A stretch of DNA of 64,000 nucleotides from Parabacteroides distasonis (GTDB lineage: Bacteria; Bacteroidota; Bacteroidia; Bacteroidales; Tannerellaceae), in NCBI GenBank assembly GCA_015060925.1, contig SUXM01000004.1, positions 62,001 to 126,000 of the forward strand, written 5' to 3'. This document shows, piece after piece, positions 19,190 to 29,021 of the stretch (its first letter is position 1; each line of letters begins with the position of its first letter). Made by a program: the position numbers and the translations under genes. The notes under the pieces were generated by a model. It worked only from the letters and a program-made list of their open reading frames with translations, was not told where the DNA came from and made no database searches.

Positions 19190-20986
19190 ATGAAAAAGAT
19201 ATATTCAATATTGTTTTTATTCTTTTGGGCTTTTATGATTGCTTGTACCCAAGAGGAAGAGATTGTTTCTGATGGTAATACCGGATACTTGCGTTTGGAT
19301 GTTTCAACGGAGGTTACTACAACGAAATCCGGTGATTTTGATCCGGAGAACTATAAGCCGAAGCAGTTCTATGTGGCTATCCATGATGCTGATGGAAAGG
19401 TTGTTAGATCGACAGAAGACTTTGAAAAGGAATGGGCTGGACAAAAGTTGAAGTTAGAAATGGGTATTTATACCATCAAGGTACATTCTAACGGATTTGA
19501 TGGCTCTGTTTCAGGAGAGGATCTTCCTTTTTATGCAGGAGAGACTACAGTGACGGTATCAAGAGGAAAAGAGGTAACGGCAAATATAAAATGTAAATTG
19601 GCGAATGTCAAGGTGACGGTTAATTTTGACTCCTCTTTTGGCAAGACATTCAAAGCGGCAGAGGTCAGTATCAGTTCGTTGTTGACCGGTGTTGAGGCGC
19701 AAGATTTCAAGATGGGAACAGCCAAAGGGGCAGTTTATTTTCCGGAAGGTGATATTGTGGCTTTGATTCGTGTGACCAACTTTGAGGATAATGTTTATAT
19801 CCAACGGGATACGATTGAAAACGTGAAAGCAAATGACCATTATATCTTTAATTACAAGGTGAAGTTGGTGGGAGAAGGCGATGTGCAGATTGAGGTGGAT
19901 GAGTCAGAGAGTGTTTATACCTTTACCTTTGAATTGGATCCGACACCTAAAACCACGTTGGAAGCAGACACACCTATCCCGGGTAATGTTTGGAGCAGCT
20001 TTGTTCATGTGACCGGTAAGATTAAGACGAAAGAAAGTGATAACCAGACATTTGATAACTCCTCTATGTATTTTGAATATCAAGAATATGGTGATGAGGA
20101 TTGGGAGAAAGTTCAAGCAACAAGTGTCGGAGGAGATGCTTATAAAGCCAAACTGACCGGTTTGAAGGCGGCTACCTCTTATAAACTTCGTTTGGCTTAT
20201 AGGGCAGGAAATGAGGAATATGTGAGTGGTGAAAGAAGTTTCACTACAGATATTGTAACCGTTTTACCAAATGGTGACATGGAAAATTGGACTCAAGATG
20301 GTAAAACAATTGATTTGGGAGGTGGAGTTTTTTGGGATTCAAGTAATCCGGGTACTACAACGGGTGCAGGAGCCATTGTTAATGTCAATCCCACTCAAGG
20401 AGTTTCTTCTCCTAAGCATGGAGGTAGTAAAGCTGCACAATTGAAATCTCAGTTTGCAAGCGCAGTTGGTATAGGTAAATTTGCTGCTGCAAGTTTATAT
20501 GCAGGTGCTTTTTATAAATTGGTTGGAACAAATGGAGCACGGCTTGATTGGGGACGTCCGTTTATTGCTCGTCCTACACAATTGAAAGGTTGGTATCAAT
20601 ATACCACTGGAAAAGTAGATTATGATGGTGACGGTCCTCTTTCTAAGAATGACAATGATTTATGGTCTGCTCAAGTGGTATTGGTGGATTTGGGTTCAGC
20701 TAATTATGTTCGAGTAGATAATACAGATATGTCTACTTTCCCGGATTGGAATACTGATTCACGTGTGATTGCGTATGGTAAATTGTCGGATGATTTTTGC
20801 AAACAGCAGAAGACAAATTGGACTCAATTTGTGATTGATTTGGATTATAAGAATTTGACAAAGAAACCAACACATATTATTATAGTGTTTTCATCCAGTA
20901 AGTATGGAGACTATTTTGAAGGTAGTACAAGTAGTTTGCTTTACTTGGATGATTTGGAGTTTGTCTATGGTGAACCTAATTTTTGA
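19190..20986 (+). CDS. DUF4493 - FN3-like - PCMD-like lipoprotein (likely start MKKIYS; ORF track start 19160)
   Basis: Lipobox MIACTQEEE; KLTGLKAATSYKLRLAYRAG; C-terminal VFSSSKYGDYFEG. Confidence 0.7.
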   Translation: MKKIYSILFLFFWAFMIACTQEEEIVSDGNTGYLRLDVSTEVTTTKSGDFDPENYKPKQFYVAIHDADGKVVRSTEDFEKEWAGQKLKLEMGIYTIKVHSNGFDGSVSGEDLPFYAGETTVTVSRGKEVTANIKCKLANVKVTVNFDSSFGKTFKAAEVSISSLLTGVEAQDFKMGTAKGAVYFPEGDIVALIRVTNFEDNVYIQRDTIENVKANDHYIFNYKVKLVGEGDVQIEVDESESVYTFTFELDPTPKTTLEADTPIPGNVWSSFVHVTGKIKTKESDNQTFDNSSMYFEYQEYGDEDWEKVQATSVGGDAYKAKLTGLKAATSYKLRLAYRAGNEEYVSGERSFTTDIVTVLPNGDMENWTQDGKTIDLGGGVFWDSSNPGTTTGAGAIVNVNPTQGVSSPKHGGSKAAQLKSQFASAVGIGKFAAASLYAGAFYKLVGTNGARLDWGRPFIARPTQLKGWYQYTTGKVDYDGDGPLSKNDNDLWSAQVVLVDLGSANYVRVDNTDMSTFPDWNTDSRVIAYGKLSDDFCKQQKTNWTQFVIDLDYKNLTKKPTHIIIVFSSSKYGDYFEGSTSSLLYLDDLEFVYGEPNF

Positions 20987-21006
20987 TTAAGTTTGAATAA
21001 TAACAG

Positions 21007-21756
21007 ATGAAAAATAAATTTTCTATCATACTACTATTTGTGATGTTGGGGGTTGTGTCAGTGGTGGCACAATCCTCTCGTCGAGTGGAACGTATTGATC
21101 GTGAGGTGCAAAAGGCTGTCTTTATTCCGAAAGGCTCTTGGATGGTCGGGGGATCGGTTTCCTATTCGGAACATGATGAAGGGAACCTTAACTTCTTAGT
21201 GTTGAAAGATGTGGAAGGGGAAGGCTATAACTTTAGTGTCAGCCCCTATTTCGGTTATTTCTTTCGGGATAACATTGCCATTGGTGGACGTTTTGCCTAC
21301 AAGCGTGACTATTTGGATTTAGGAAACTTTGATCTTAATTTGGGTGAGGACTTTAACATCAGCTTGAAGGATATCTACTATTTGGAACACAAGTATGAAG
21401 CCTCTATGTTCGTGCGTACCTATATGCCAATCGGACGCAGCAAGATCTTCGGTCTGTTTAATGAGGCTCGTTTAACCTACGGATATGGAACAGGGAAGAA
21501 CTCGACCGGTTCGGGTACTGAGTATGACGGTACTTATCAGACGGTACAGAACATGCAGATCGGGTTTGCTCCGGGGCTGACAGCTTTTATTACCAACTGG
21601 TCGGCGGTGGAGGTCTCTGTCGGTGTGATGGGGTTTGACTTTAAGTGGTTAGATCAGGAGACCAATCAGGTGGAGACGGGTAAGCAGCGTGTCTCTTCCG
21701 GTAACTTCAAGATCAACCTTTTCTCAATCAACATAGGTATGACCATTTATTTGTAA
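21007..21756 (+). CDS. outer-membrane beta-barrel protein
   Basis: Signal peptide, alternating strands, GGSVSYSEHDE..., short C-terminal strand MTIYL. Confidence 0.7.
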   Translation: MKNKFSIILLFVMLGVVSVVAQSSRRVERIDREVQKAVFIPKGSWMVGGSVSYSEHDEGNLNFLVLKDVEGEGYNFSVSPYFGYFFRDNIAIGGRFAYKRDYLDLGNFDLNLGEDFNISLKDIYYLEHKYEASMFVRTYMPIGRSKIFGLFNEARLTYGYGTGKNSTGSGTEYDGTYQTVQNMQIGFAPGLTAFITNWSAVEVSVGVMGFDFKWLDQETNQVETGKQRVSSGNFKINLFSINIGMTIYL

Positions 21757-21763
21757 TATACAG

Positions 21764-23416
21764 ATGATAAAGAGATTAAGTTATTATATCGGGTGTTTGT
21801 GGCTCATGGTAAGTTGTGCCATTGAGAATGATATACCCTACCCATTGATTGATGGTGCTATTGTGGCAATCGAGGTCGAAGGGCAGCGTGCCGGTACGGA
21901 CGGGCAGAGCATGGATGCCACGATCAATGCCAAAGACCGGACGATCAAGTTATTTGTAAACGACTCGGTAGATGTTTCCAAACTGAAGATTAAACGGTTG
22001 GAAATCACTGAGAATGCGAAGCTGACTCCCGATTCATCCGCTTGTGTGGATGTCGATCATTTCCCGACAGTCGGCTTTGCCTCTTTGAAAGAGCTATCTT
22101 CAACGGCTAATACCCGGGTGGATTTTTCCAAACCGGTGCTTTTTACGATCAGTACCTATCAGGACTATGTCTGGACGGTCTCAGTGGAACAGATTGTCAA
22201 TCGAGAGATAGATGTGGTGAACCAGATCGGGGATGCGGTGATTGATACCTATAGCCGTAAAGCAGTCATCTATGTGTCGACTGAACAGTCGTTGCGCAAG
22301 TTGCAGGTGAATAAGATGAATTTAGGAGGGGAATATGGACGAGTCGAACCGGATCCGACCCAGATAACCGACTATTCTTCTCCACGTGAGTTTTATGTCA
22401 AACATGCGTGGGAAGAGGTTATGACCAAATGGACGGTCTATGTCTATCATCAGGCAAGCAGCTCGGCTTCGGCTGAAGCTTTTGCAATGGTGACAAAAGC
22501 CACTTTGACCGGTAAGGTGCAGAGCGGTAAGACCCCGGTGGTGGAATATAAGGAGCAGAGCGGTTCGACCTGGAATACGTTGGCTGCTTCCGGTGTAACT
22601 ACCTCAGGTACATCATTTAAAGCGCAGTTGACCGGGTTGAAAGCGAGTACGACCTATCAATACCGTATCAGTGTGGATGGTGAAGCCGGCGAGGAACAAT
22701 CTTTTACAACTGCAGCAGCCATTCCGTTGGAGAATGGTAACTTCGATAGCTGGTGTACCAATGAAACCAATACGAAATTGTGGCAACCTTGGGCAGACGG
22801 GGCAAACTCTTTTTGGGATACCGGTAACCGGGGGGCGACAACGGTAGGGGATAGCAATTCCATACCGACAACTGAGACCTGCAACGGTTCAGGTAAGGCG
22901 GCCTCTTTGGAATCTAAATGGATTGTGTTGAAGTTTGCTGCGGGTAACATCTTTACCGGAACGTATAAGAAAACGGATGGAACGAATGGGGTCTTGGATT
23001 TCGGTCGCCCGTTCAACTCTTTCCCGACCAAATTGCGTGTGAACTATAAATATAACTGTGCGACAATCGATAAGGTGGGTGACGATGCGATGCAGCATCT
23101 GAAAGGTCGTCCCGATTCGTGCCAGATTTATATTGCATTGACCGATTGGGATCAGCCGTTGGAGATTCGTACACGTCCCTCTAATCGTCAGTTGTTCGAC
23201 CCGAACGACCCGAAAGTGATTGCTTACGGTACGTTGATCAAAGGGGAATCGGTCACCTCTTGGACACAGGCAGATATTGAATTGGAGTACCGATATACCA
23301 ACCGCACACCGAAATATCTCTTGATCGTGGCTTCGTCCAGCAAGTATGGTGATTATTTCACCGGAGGTGTGGGTAGCAAGTTGTGGTTAGACAATTGTGA
23401 ACTGATTTATGACTGA
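21764..23416 (+). CDS. PCMD-like lipoprotein with FN3-like domain
   Basis: Lipobox MVSCAIEND; AQLTGLKASTTYQYRIS; C-terminal VASSSKYGDYFTGGVGSKLWLDNCELIYD. Confidence 0.75.
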   Translation: MIKRLSYYIGCLWLMVSCAIENDIPYPLIDGAIVAIEVEGQRAGTDGQSMDATINAKDRTIKLFVNDSVDVSKLKIKRLEITENAKLTPDSSACVDVDHFPTVGFASLKELSSTANTRVDFSKPVLFTISTYQDYVWTVSVEQIVNREIDVVNQIGDAVIDTYSRKAVIYVSTEQSLRKLQVNKMNLGGEYGRVEPDPTQITDYSSPREFYVKHAWEEVMTKWTVYVYHQASSSASAEAFAMVTKATLTGKVQSGKTPVVEYKEQSGSTWNTLAASGVTTSGTSFKAQLTGLKASTTYQYRISVDGEAGEEQSFTTAAAIPLENGNFDSWCTNETNTKLWQPWADGANSFWDTGNRGATTVGDSNSIPTTETCNGSGKAASLESKWIVLKFAAGNIFTGTYKKTDGTNGVLDFGRPFNSFPTKLRVNYKYNCATIDKVGDDAMQHLKGRPDSCQIYIALTDWDQPLEIRTRPSNRQLFDPNDPKVIAYGTLIKGESVTSWTQADIELEYRYTNRTPKYLLIVASSSKYGDYFTGGVGSKLWLDNCELIYD

Positions 23417-23422
23417 TAAAGA

Positions 23423-25645
23423 ATGAGATATATCTCTCTATATATGACAGGGTTGTTGTTGGCTTTGTTCGGTACAGCATGTCTGCAAGAGACCTTGACG
23501 GAATCGACAAAGGGTAGTTTCCAAATCACCCTGTTAGACGATACTGAGGCTACGGATGTATGGACGAAAGCTTCGCCGTTGAAGCTCCCGGCGACCATCG
23601 CAGAGGAATTTCATCTGACCATCACCAAGGAATCCAACGGCTTTGTCTTGTATGACGGTGGTTATACGGATGAACCGATTCCGGCGGCAGCGGCTCTCTA
23701 TACGTTAGAGGCTACCTTCGGGGAAAACAATATTTTGGAGGTGAACAGCCCCTATTTCGTAGGAGAGAAGAATGGGGTTGAGGTTGTGGCTACTGAACCG
23801 ACTCTTGTCGAGTTGCCTTGCCGTTTGGCGAATGCGTTGACCTCTGTTCGTTTTGGGGAAGAGGATGTGAACCGTCCGAAGTTTGATGAACTGTATGCGC
23901 CGGGTTACGGGGTGAAGATTGCCATTGGACATTATTCAACGGTACTGACCGATAGCATGAAGGTGGCTTATTACAAGGCGGGGACGAACCCGGCAGAAGT
24001 GAGTTTCTCGTTTGTCGGTGTGATCAAAAGCAACGGGCAGGCAGTGGAATATCCGTTGACAACAGATGCCTTCCCGGTATTGGGACAGGCGGCATCTTAT
24101 AGAGCCGGTGCCCATATCCGTTTGGTGTTGGATATGGCTCCGATGGCGACCGGTCTGATCCCGACCATTGTCTCAGCAGAGGTGGTACAAGAAACCATCG
24201 AAGAGACCTTCCCGATGGAATGGTTGCCCAAGCCACAAGTAGAGGCAAGAGGGGATTTTGATTCTAACAATAAGATTCTCTTTTACGAGACCGAACAACC
24301 TACCGGAAGCATCAAGTTTAATTCGGCTTTGGGATTGCAGGAACTGAAGTTTACCATAGACTTTGACGACCCAACCTATAGTGCTTTGAATGGCGACTAT
24401 ACCCTAAGTACGATGACCGAGTCACAGAAGCAAGCCTTTGCAGAAGCCGGCATCATCCTGCCTCTCTTGGATAATACCGCAGAAAATGATAGTATTGGGG
24501 TGACCGAACTGATGAAGAAGCTAACTTATGCTTCGAATGACAGTAAAGAGGTCTCCAATGTGGTTCGTTTGACCGAGGTAAAGGCTAATAATAAGTATGT
24601 GGAGAACCTTGGTGGTTATACGCTATCCATCAAGCAAAAGCCGGAGTTTAAAGTGAATGTGCAAGATTATAATATCTGGTCTAAGGAATTTACGGCAGAT
24701 AAAGCAACTGTAACCTCTGATGATCCGGAGGCTGTTTATGCGGGTATTGTATATCAGTATAGTGAAGATGATCGGAACACTTGGAAAGTTTGTAATGATT
24801 GTAATGCGTCAAGTTTCCATTATAGACAGGCCTTTTCTGATCATCCGTCCAATCGATCGATATGGGTCAGAGCCATATTCAGGGGCTTTGAATCCAATAG
24901 GGTTATGATTGACATGGAAGAACCTAAACCTTTGCCAAATGGAAATATGGATGCATGGACGGCAAGCACTCGTCCTGTAAAAATTAGTGTTTTGGGAAGT
25001 ACGAAATATCAACCCATTTATTACCCATGGATAACTGGTTCTGTTGTGCAATGGTGGGATACCAATAATAATGAATCGATGCTTCAAGAGGTAACAACTG
25101 CTTATTTGGATTACAAATGTTTCCCGACGACTTCGTTTGAATCTCCCGGATATGGTGGAACGGGTAAAGCGGCTGTCATTCGTTCAGTATCGACAGCGAG
25201 TGCAAATTCTGAATGGTCAGGAGCTGGTAAAAAACGTGGTATTTTATATGTAGGAACGACCGATTATGATGGTAATCGGACAGAGGGGCAGTCGTGGGCT
25301 TCCCGACCGACCCATTTGGCTTTCCACTATAAATACGATAGTTATGATAATGAACGTTTTGGCGCTTATATAGAATTGTATAATGGTGGTACGTTGATTG
25401 CAAATGGACAATATCTGTCTGTTAATAATGTGTCTATACCTTCTTATTCCTATATGGAGGTTCCTTTGACCTATTCTAATACGAATTTGAAAGCGACTTC
25501 CATCAAGATCCGTTTCTATTCGGTGGCAGATGGGGATGAACCTGCAACGAGAAGATTAGATGTGACAATTCCGGCAGGGAATTATAAGATTTGGGGAGGT
25601 AGCGTCTTGACTATCGACGACATCCAATTAATCTATGACAAATAA
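23423..25645 (+). CDS. DUF4493-like lipoprotein with PCMD-like C-terminus
   Basis: Lipobox GTACLQET; PLPNGNMDAW...LTIDDIQLIYDK. Confidence 0.68.
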   Translation: MRYISLYMTGLLLALFGTACLQETLTESTKGSFQITLLDDTEATDVWTKASPLKLPATIAEEFHLTITKESNGFVLYDGGYTDEPIPAAAALYTLEATFGENNILEVNSPYFVGEKNGVEVVATEPTLVELPCRLANALTSVRFGEEDVNRPKFDELYAPGYGVKIAIGHYSTVLTDSMKVAYYKAGTNPAEVSFSFVGVIKSNGQAVEYPLTTDAFPVLGQAASYRAGAHIRLVLDMAPMATGLIPTIVSAEVVQETIEETFPMEWLPKPQVEARGDFDSNNKILFYETEQPTGSIKFNSALGLQELKFTIDFDDPTYSALNGDYTLSTMTESQKQAFAEAGIILPLLDNTAENDSIGVTELMKKLTYASNDSKEVSNVVRLTEVKANNKYVENLGGYTLSIKQKPEFKVNVQDYNIWSKEFTADKATVTSDDPEAVYAGIVYQYSEDDRNTWKVCNDCNASSFHYRQAFSDHPSNRSIWVRAIFRGFESNRVMIDMEEPKPLPNGNMDAWTASTRPVKISVLGSTKYQPIYYPWITGSVVQWWDTNNNESMLQEVTTAYLDYKCFPTTSFESPGYGGTGKAAVIRSVSTASANSEWSGAGKKRGILYVGTTDYDGNRTEGQSWASRPTHLAFHYKYDSYDNERFGAYIELYNGGTLIANGQYLSVNNVSIPSYSYMEVPLTYSNTNLKATSIKIRFYSVADGDEPATRRLDVTIPAGNYKIWGGSVLTIDDIQLIYDK

Positions 25646-25646
25646 G

Positions 25647-26336
25647 ATGAAAAGCTATATTTTATCCATATTATCTCTATGCTTGCTGTTGGTGGGATGC
25701 CAGCAGGAGCAGTTGATGGAGCAGCAGGGAACGGGCTATCTGTCGTTGGAGAGCCTGACTGTAATGGCTGTTGCCAACCAACCGGTCACACGTGCCGGTT
25801 TGGAAGAGGGATTGGGTTTCAAGGTATTGGATGCAAATAATCAAGAGATAATCAACTATGCTCCGAATGGAGATTATACCTCGCAGCTGTTTGAATTGGC
25901 TGCCGGTAACTATACGTTGGAGGCATACAACCAAGCCTATTTGGAGGGAACAAATTGGAGTAACAGCGAGTTGGGCGAACCGATTCGCTATATCAGACAT
26001 CCTTTTGCAATCGAAGCAAATAAAACCAACTACCTCAAGGTGGAGGTTCCCATGATTAACTTTGCTGTCTGCTTGGAGAGCGTAGAGGGAGAGGAGTTCT
26101 TCCAGAAGTTTGAATTGGTGGTCAGTATGGGTGACCGAGTGCTTGGGTTGAATAAAGGGGGAGTAGGTTATTTCCCTCCGGTGACAGGAGGTGAAACGCT
26201 CACTTATTCAATCTCTTATCTGAATGATGATGGTGACAGTGCAACAGGTAACGTACAGATGTTGACACCAACAGCCAATACCCAATATAATTTTATCTAT
26301 AACGTCGAAACGAACACCGTTCAAATAAATGAATAG
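25647..26336 (+). CDS. DUF4493-like lipoprotein
   Basis: Lipobox LLVGCQQEQ; TGYLSLESL...PVTRAG; ORF-track start 25635, likely MKSYIL. Confidence 0.65.
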   Translation: MKSYILSILSLCLLLVGCQQEQLMEQQGTGYLSLESLTVMAVANQPVTRAGLEEGLGFKVLDANNQEIINYAPNGDYTSQLFELAAGNYTLEAYNQAYLEGTNWSNSELGEPIRYIRHPFAIEANKTNYLKVEVPMINFAVCLESVEGEEFFQKFELVVSMGDRVLGLNKGGVGYFPPVTGGETLTYSISYLNDDGDSATGNVQMLTPTANTQYNFIYNVETNTVQINE

Positions 26337-26340
26337 GAAT

Positions 26341-28095
26341 ATGAAAACATTTACATATCAAATAGCCTATTTGTGGCTTAGCCTCATTCTTCTCCTCCCT
26401 GCCTGTGTGCAAGAGGAGTTACAACAGATTCCGAACGAAGGGGAAGGTATCTTGCGGTTGAGTAGTCCGACTGTGATTGCTACGCTCTCTTCTGATAAGG
26501 ATACGAAGGCGACTGCTTCGTTGCCGGATGGAATTGGTACGCCGGATGCATCTGCCTTTCAGATAGATATTTATAATGAAGCAGGTACTGAGCTTGTAAA
26601 AGGGGATGTTAATACCACTGAGGAATATGTGTTGGCTACAGGGAAATATAGGATAAAGGTGACACCTACGACTGCTTCTAACCCCGCATTGATCACGACT
26701 ACTGCCCCTGCCTATTTTGAGGGTAGTACGATTGTGGAGGTAAAACCGTTGCAAGTCAATACGGCGAGTGTGACGGTTTATTGGGGCTATTCGATTTTGA
26801 ATGTGTCTGTCACTGACGATTTGGCTTTCCATCTGAAAACCTGTTCGTTGGAGGTAAAGGTTGGAACAGAGACTCAAACGTATGCCATGAAAAGTGATAA
26901 GACTTTTGAAACACTATACCTGTTGGGTGGAAGAGATGCTATGGTGACCTTAAAGGGAACGAATTATATGAACGAGGCGGTCTCTGCTGTGTTGCTTCCA
27001 AACCAAGAGTTACCACGTGCCACCTCGTATGCAATAACAGCCAATCCGGATGATATCAAAAAATTTGACATTATCTCATCTGTGACAGCTGCCCATACCT
27101 ATAATAGCGGAACATTGACAGGAACCGATGTAACCTTGACTATCGCCAATGATATACCTAAAGAGTTGATTTCCAATTGGAGTGCGGAGTTACTATTTGA
27201 TGGAACTACGGTACGTACTTATAGCAGTAATCAATCATTAAATGGGGTAGGTTCTCCTGTAATGAATGTGACAACATTTCAATATATTCCGCAAAATGCA
27301 ACAGAGGGTTGGGATTGTGTGCTTCGTTACTCATATAAGATGAACGGGCAGACCTATAATGGTGAAAAGGCTGTCAAGTTAAAAGTACCTGCACCGGAGT
27401 TTACTGTGGCGGTATCTGCTTATACCTCCTATTCCAAGTATTTGGCGGGAGATATTTCCGGTGCAAACGGTTGTGATCCGGAAACCATCTATGATATGAA
27501 AGCGACTCCAACCATCTCAAGTGAAGTCTTAAATGCGAATGGTTCAACTTGTACTCTGACATTAGATGGTAATACTGTTTCAGCTGGTAATGCCACATCA
27601 CAATCATGGGCTGCCCATACACTTGCTGCCTCTTATACCTTTGATGGTGTAACCGTACAAGATAGCAAAACCTATCATATCACCGGGTTACCGTATAAAC
27701 CTAATAATATGATACAAGCAGATTGGGATTTCTCTTCTTGGAATTGTAAATATAATAGTGGCACAATTCAGCTTGGTGGAGTTAGTGGAAGTGGTGAATG
27801 TACTGCAACTTCTAAGATGGCTTTTAAGATTCCTGCTAATATAGGCGTTAGAGTTAATACAAATGTATCACTTGGATCTTTAAATTTTTTTGATTGGATT
27901 ACAACGAATTTTACTGTTTCGATAAATGGAACAGAAATAATAAAACAAAATAGTGGTAAAACTAATGAAAAGAACTATAATTTATCTGGAACAGGAACTT
28001 TTATTTCGAGTGCATCTCAAATAAAAATGAATAGTTCTTATACGGCTGCAGGTCCTTGGTCTAAAATTCATACATTACATATTTTATATAATTGA
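26341..28095 (+). CDS. DUF4493-like lipoprotein with AT-rich C-terminal domain
   Basis: Lipobox LPACVQEEL; EGILRLSSPTV...DTKATA; ORF-track start 26329. Confidence 0.65.
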   Translation: MKTFTYQIAYLWLSLILLLPACVQEELQQIPNEGEGILRLSSPTVIATLSSDKDTKATASLPDGIGTPDASAFQIDIYNEAGTELVKGDVNTTEEYVLATGKYRIKVTPTTASNPALITTTAPAYFEGSTIVEVKPLQVNTASVTVYWGYSILNVSVTDDLAFHLKTCSLEVKVGTETQTYAMKSDKTFETLYLLGGRDAMVTLKGTNYMNEAVSAVLLPNQELPRATSYAITANPDDIKKFDIISSVTAAHTYNSGTLTGTDVTLTIANDIPKELISNWSAELLFDGTTVRTYSSNQSLNGVGSPVMNVTTFQYIPQNATEGWDCVLRYSYKMNGQTYNGEKAVKLKVPAPEFTVAVSAYTSYSKYLAGDISGANGCDPETIYDMKATPTISSEVLNANGSTCTLTLDGNTVSAGNATSQSWAAHTLAASYTFDGVTVQDSKTYHITGLPYKPNNMIQADWDFSSWNCKYNSGTIQLGGVSGSGECTATSKMAFKIPANIGVRVNTNVSLGSLNFFDWITTNFTVSINGTEIIKQNSGKTNEKNYNLSGTGTFISSASQIKMNSSYTAAGPWSKIHTLHILYN

Positions 28096-28132
28096 ATAAA
28101 CGATAATAACAACAAAAATAAAAAATACGACA

Positions 28133-28987
28133 ATGAAGAAAACATTATTAATTGGCTTGGCAGCCGTAGCATTAGGTAGCATGACAGCATGCTCCAATAT
28201 CTTAGAAGAAGAAGGAGTGATCTCTGCCAAAACAGGTAAATTAATTATAGGTTTAGAGACAGACGAAGCTGTCAATATTGTAACAAAAGCTGATAATAAA
28301 GAAACAGTTACTTTTACTGATGCACAAAAACAGGAAATTAAAATTACCGGAACAGCCGGTGATGATGTGGTGAAACCTGGAGATTTTACAGTTCCTACTA
28401 CAGTAGGAACACATACTGTTCCCAAAGGAACTTATTATTTTTCTGCAACAAATGGAACTATGAGTAGTGATTTTGAGTGGGATAAACCTTATTTTTTAGG
28501 AAATTGTACTACTACAGTTAATGCTAATGGTGTTGCCGCTGAAGCAAAGATTGTTTGTGATTTAACCAATTCAATGATTACTATCGTTAAAGAGTCTTTT
28601 GATAATTTGGCTTCAAAAGGAATAACTGTTACAGATTTGTTTGTAGTGAATCAAAGTGGTAATATAGGAAAGGATACACAGATTACAGCGGATAAACAGA
28701 CTTTTTATAATAGCTCAACACAGACAAGTTTAAAAAGTGATGATTTATATGCAAAGGCTGATTTAACAGATGTAAAAGTCGTAATTGATGGCCATTTAAC
28801 AGATGAATCTTCTAAAGTTTTTAGAGGGGTAGCAGCGATTAAAAACGGTACTAATATTGGAACAGATAATAAGTATAAGGTAACTTTTAATCTGGATGAG
28901 TCACAAGGTTCTTTAAAACTTTCTTTAGAAGTAAATGGTGAAGTAACACCAATTGATATTGAAGTACCTGTAAATCCATATCAATAA
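28133..28987 (+). CDS. DUF4493-like lipoprotein, tandem paralogue 1
   Basis: MKKTLLIGLAAVALGSMTACSNILEEEG; near-identical leader to the next gene. Confidence 0.7.
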   Translation: MKKTLLIGLAAVALGSMTACSNILEEEGVISAKTGKLIIGLETDEAVNIVTKADNKETVTFTDAQKQEIKITGTAGDDVVKPGDFTVPTTVGTHTVPKGTYYFSATNGTMSSDFEWDKPYFLGNCTTTVNANGVAAEAKIVCDLTNSMITIVKESFDNLASKGITVTDLFVVNQSGNIGKDTQITADKQTFYNSSTQTSLKSDDLYAKADLTDVKVVIDGHLTDESSKVFRGVAAIKNGTNIGTDNKYKVTFNLDESQGSLKLSLEVNGEVTPIDIEVPVNPYQ

Positions 28988-29021
28988 TTAACTGAATAAT
29001 AATAAAATAAAAGATACGACA

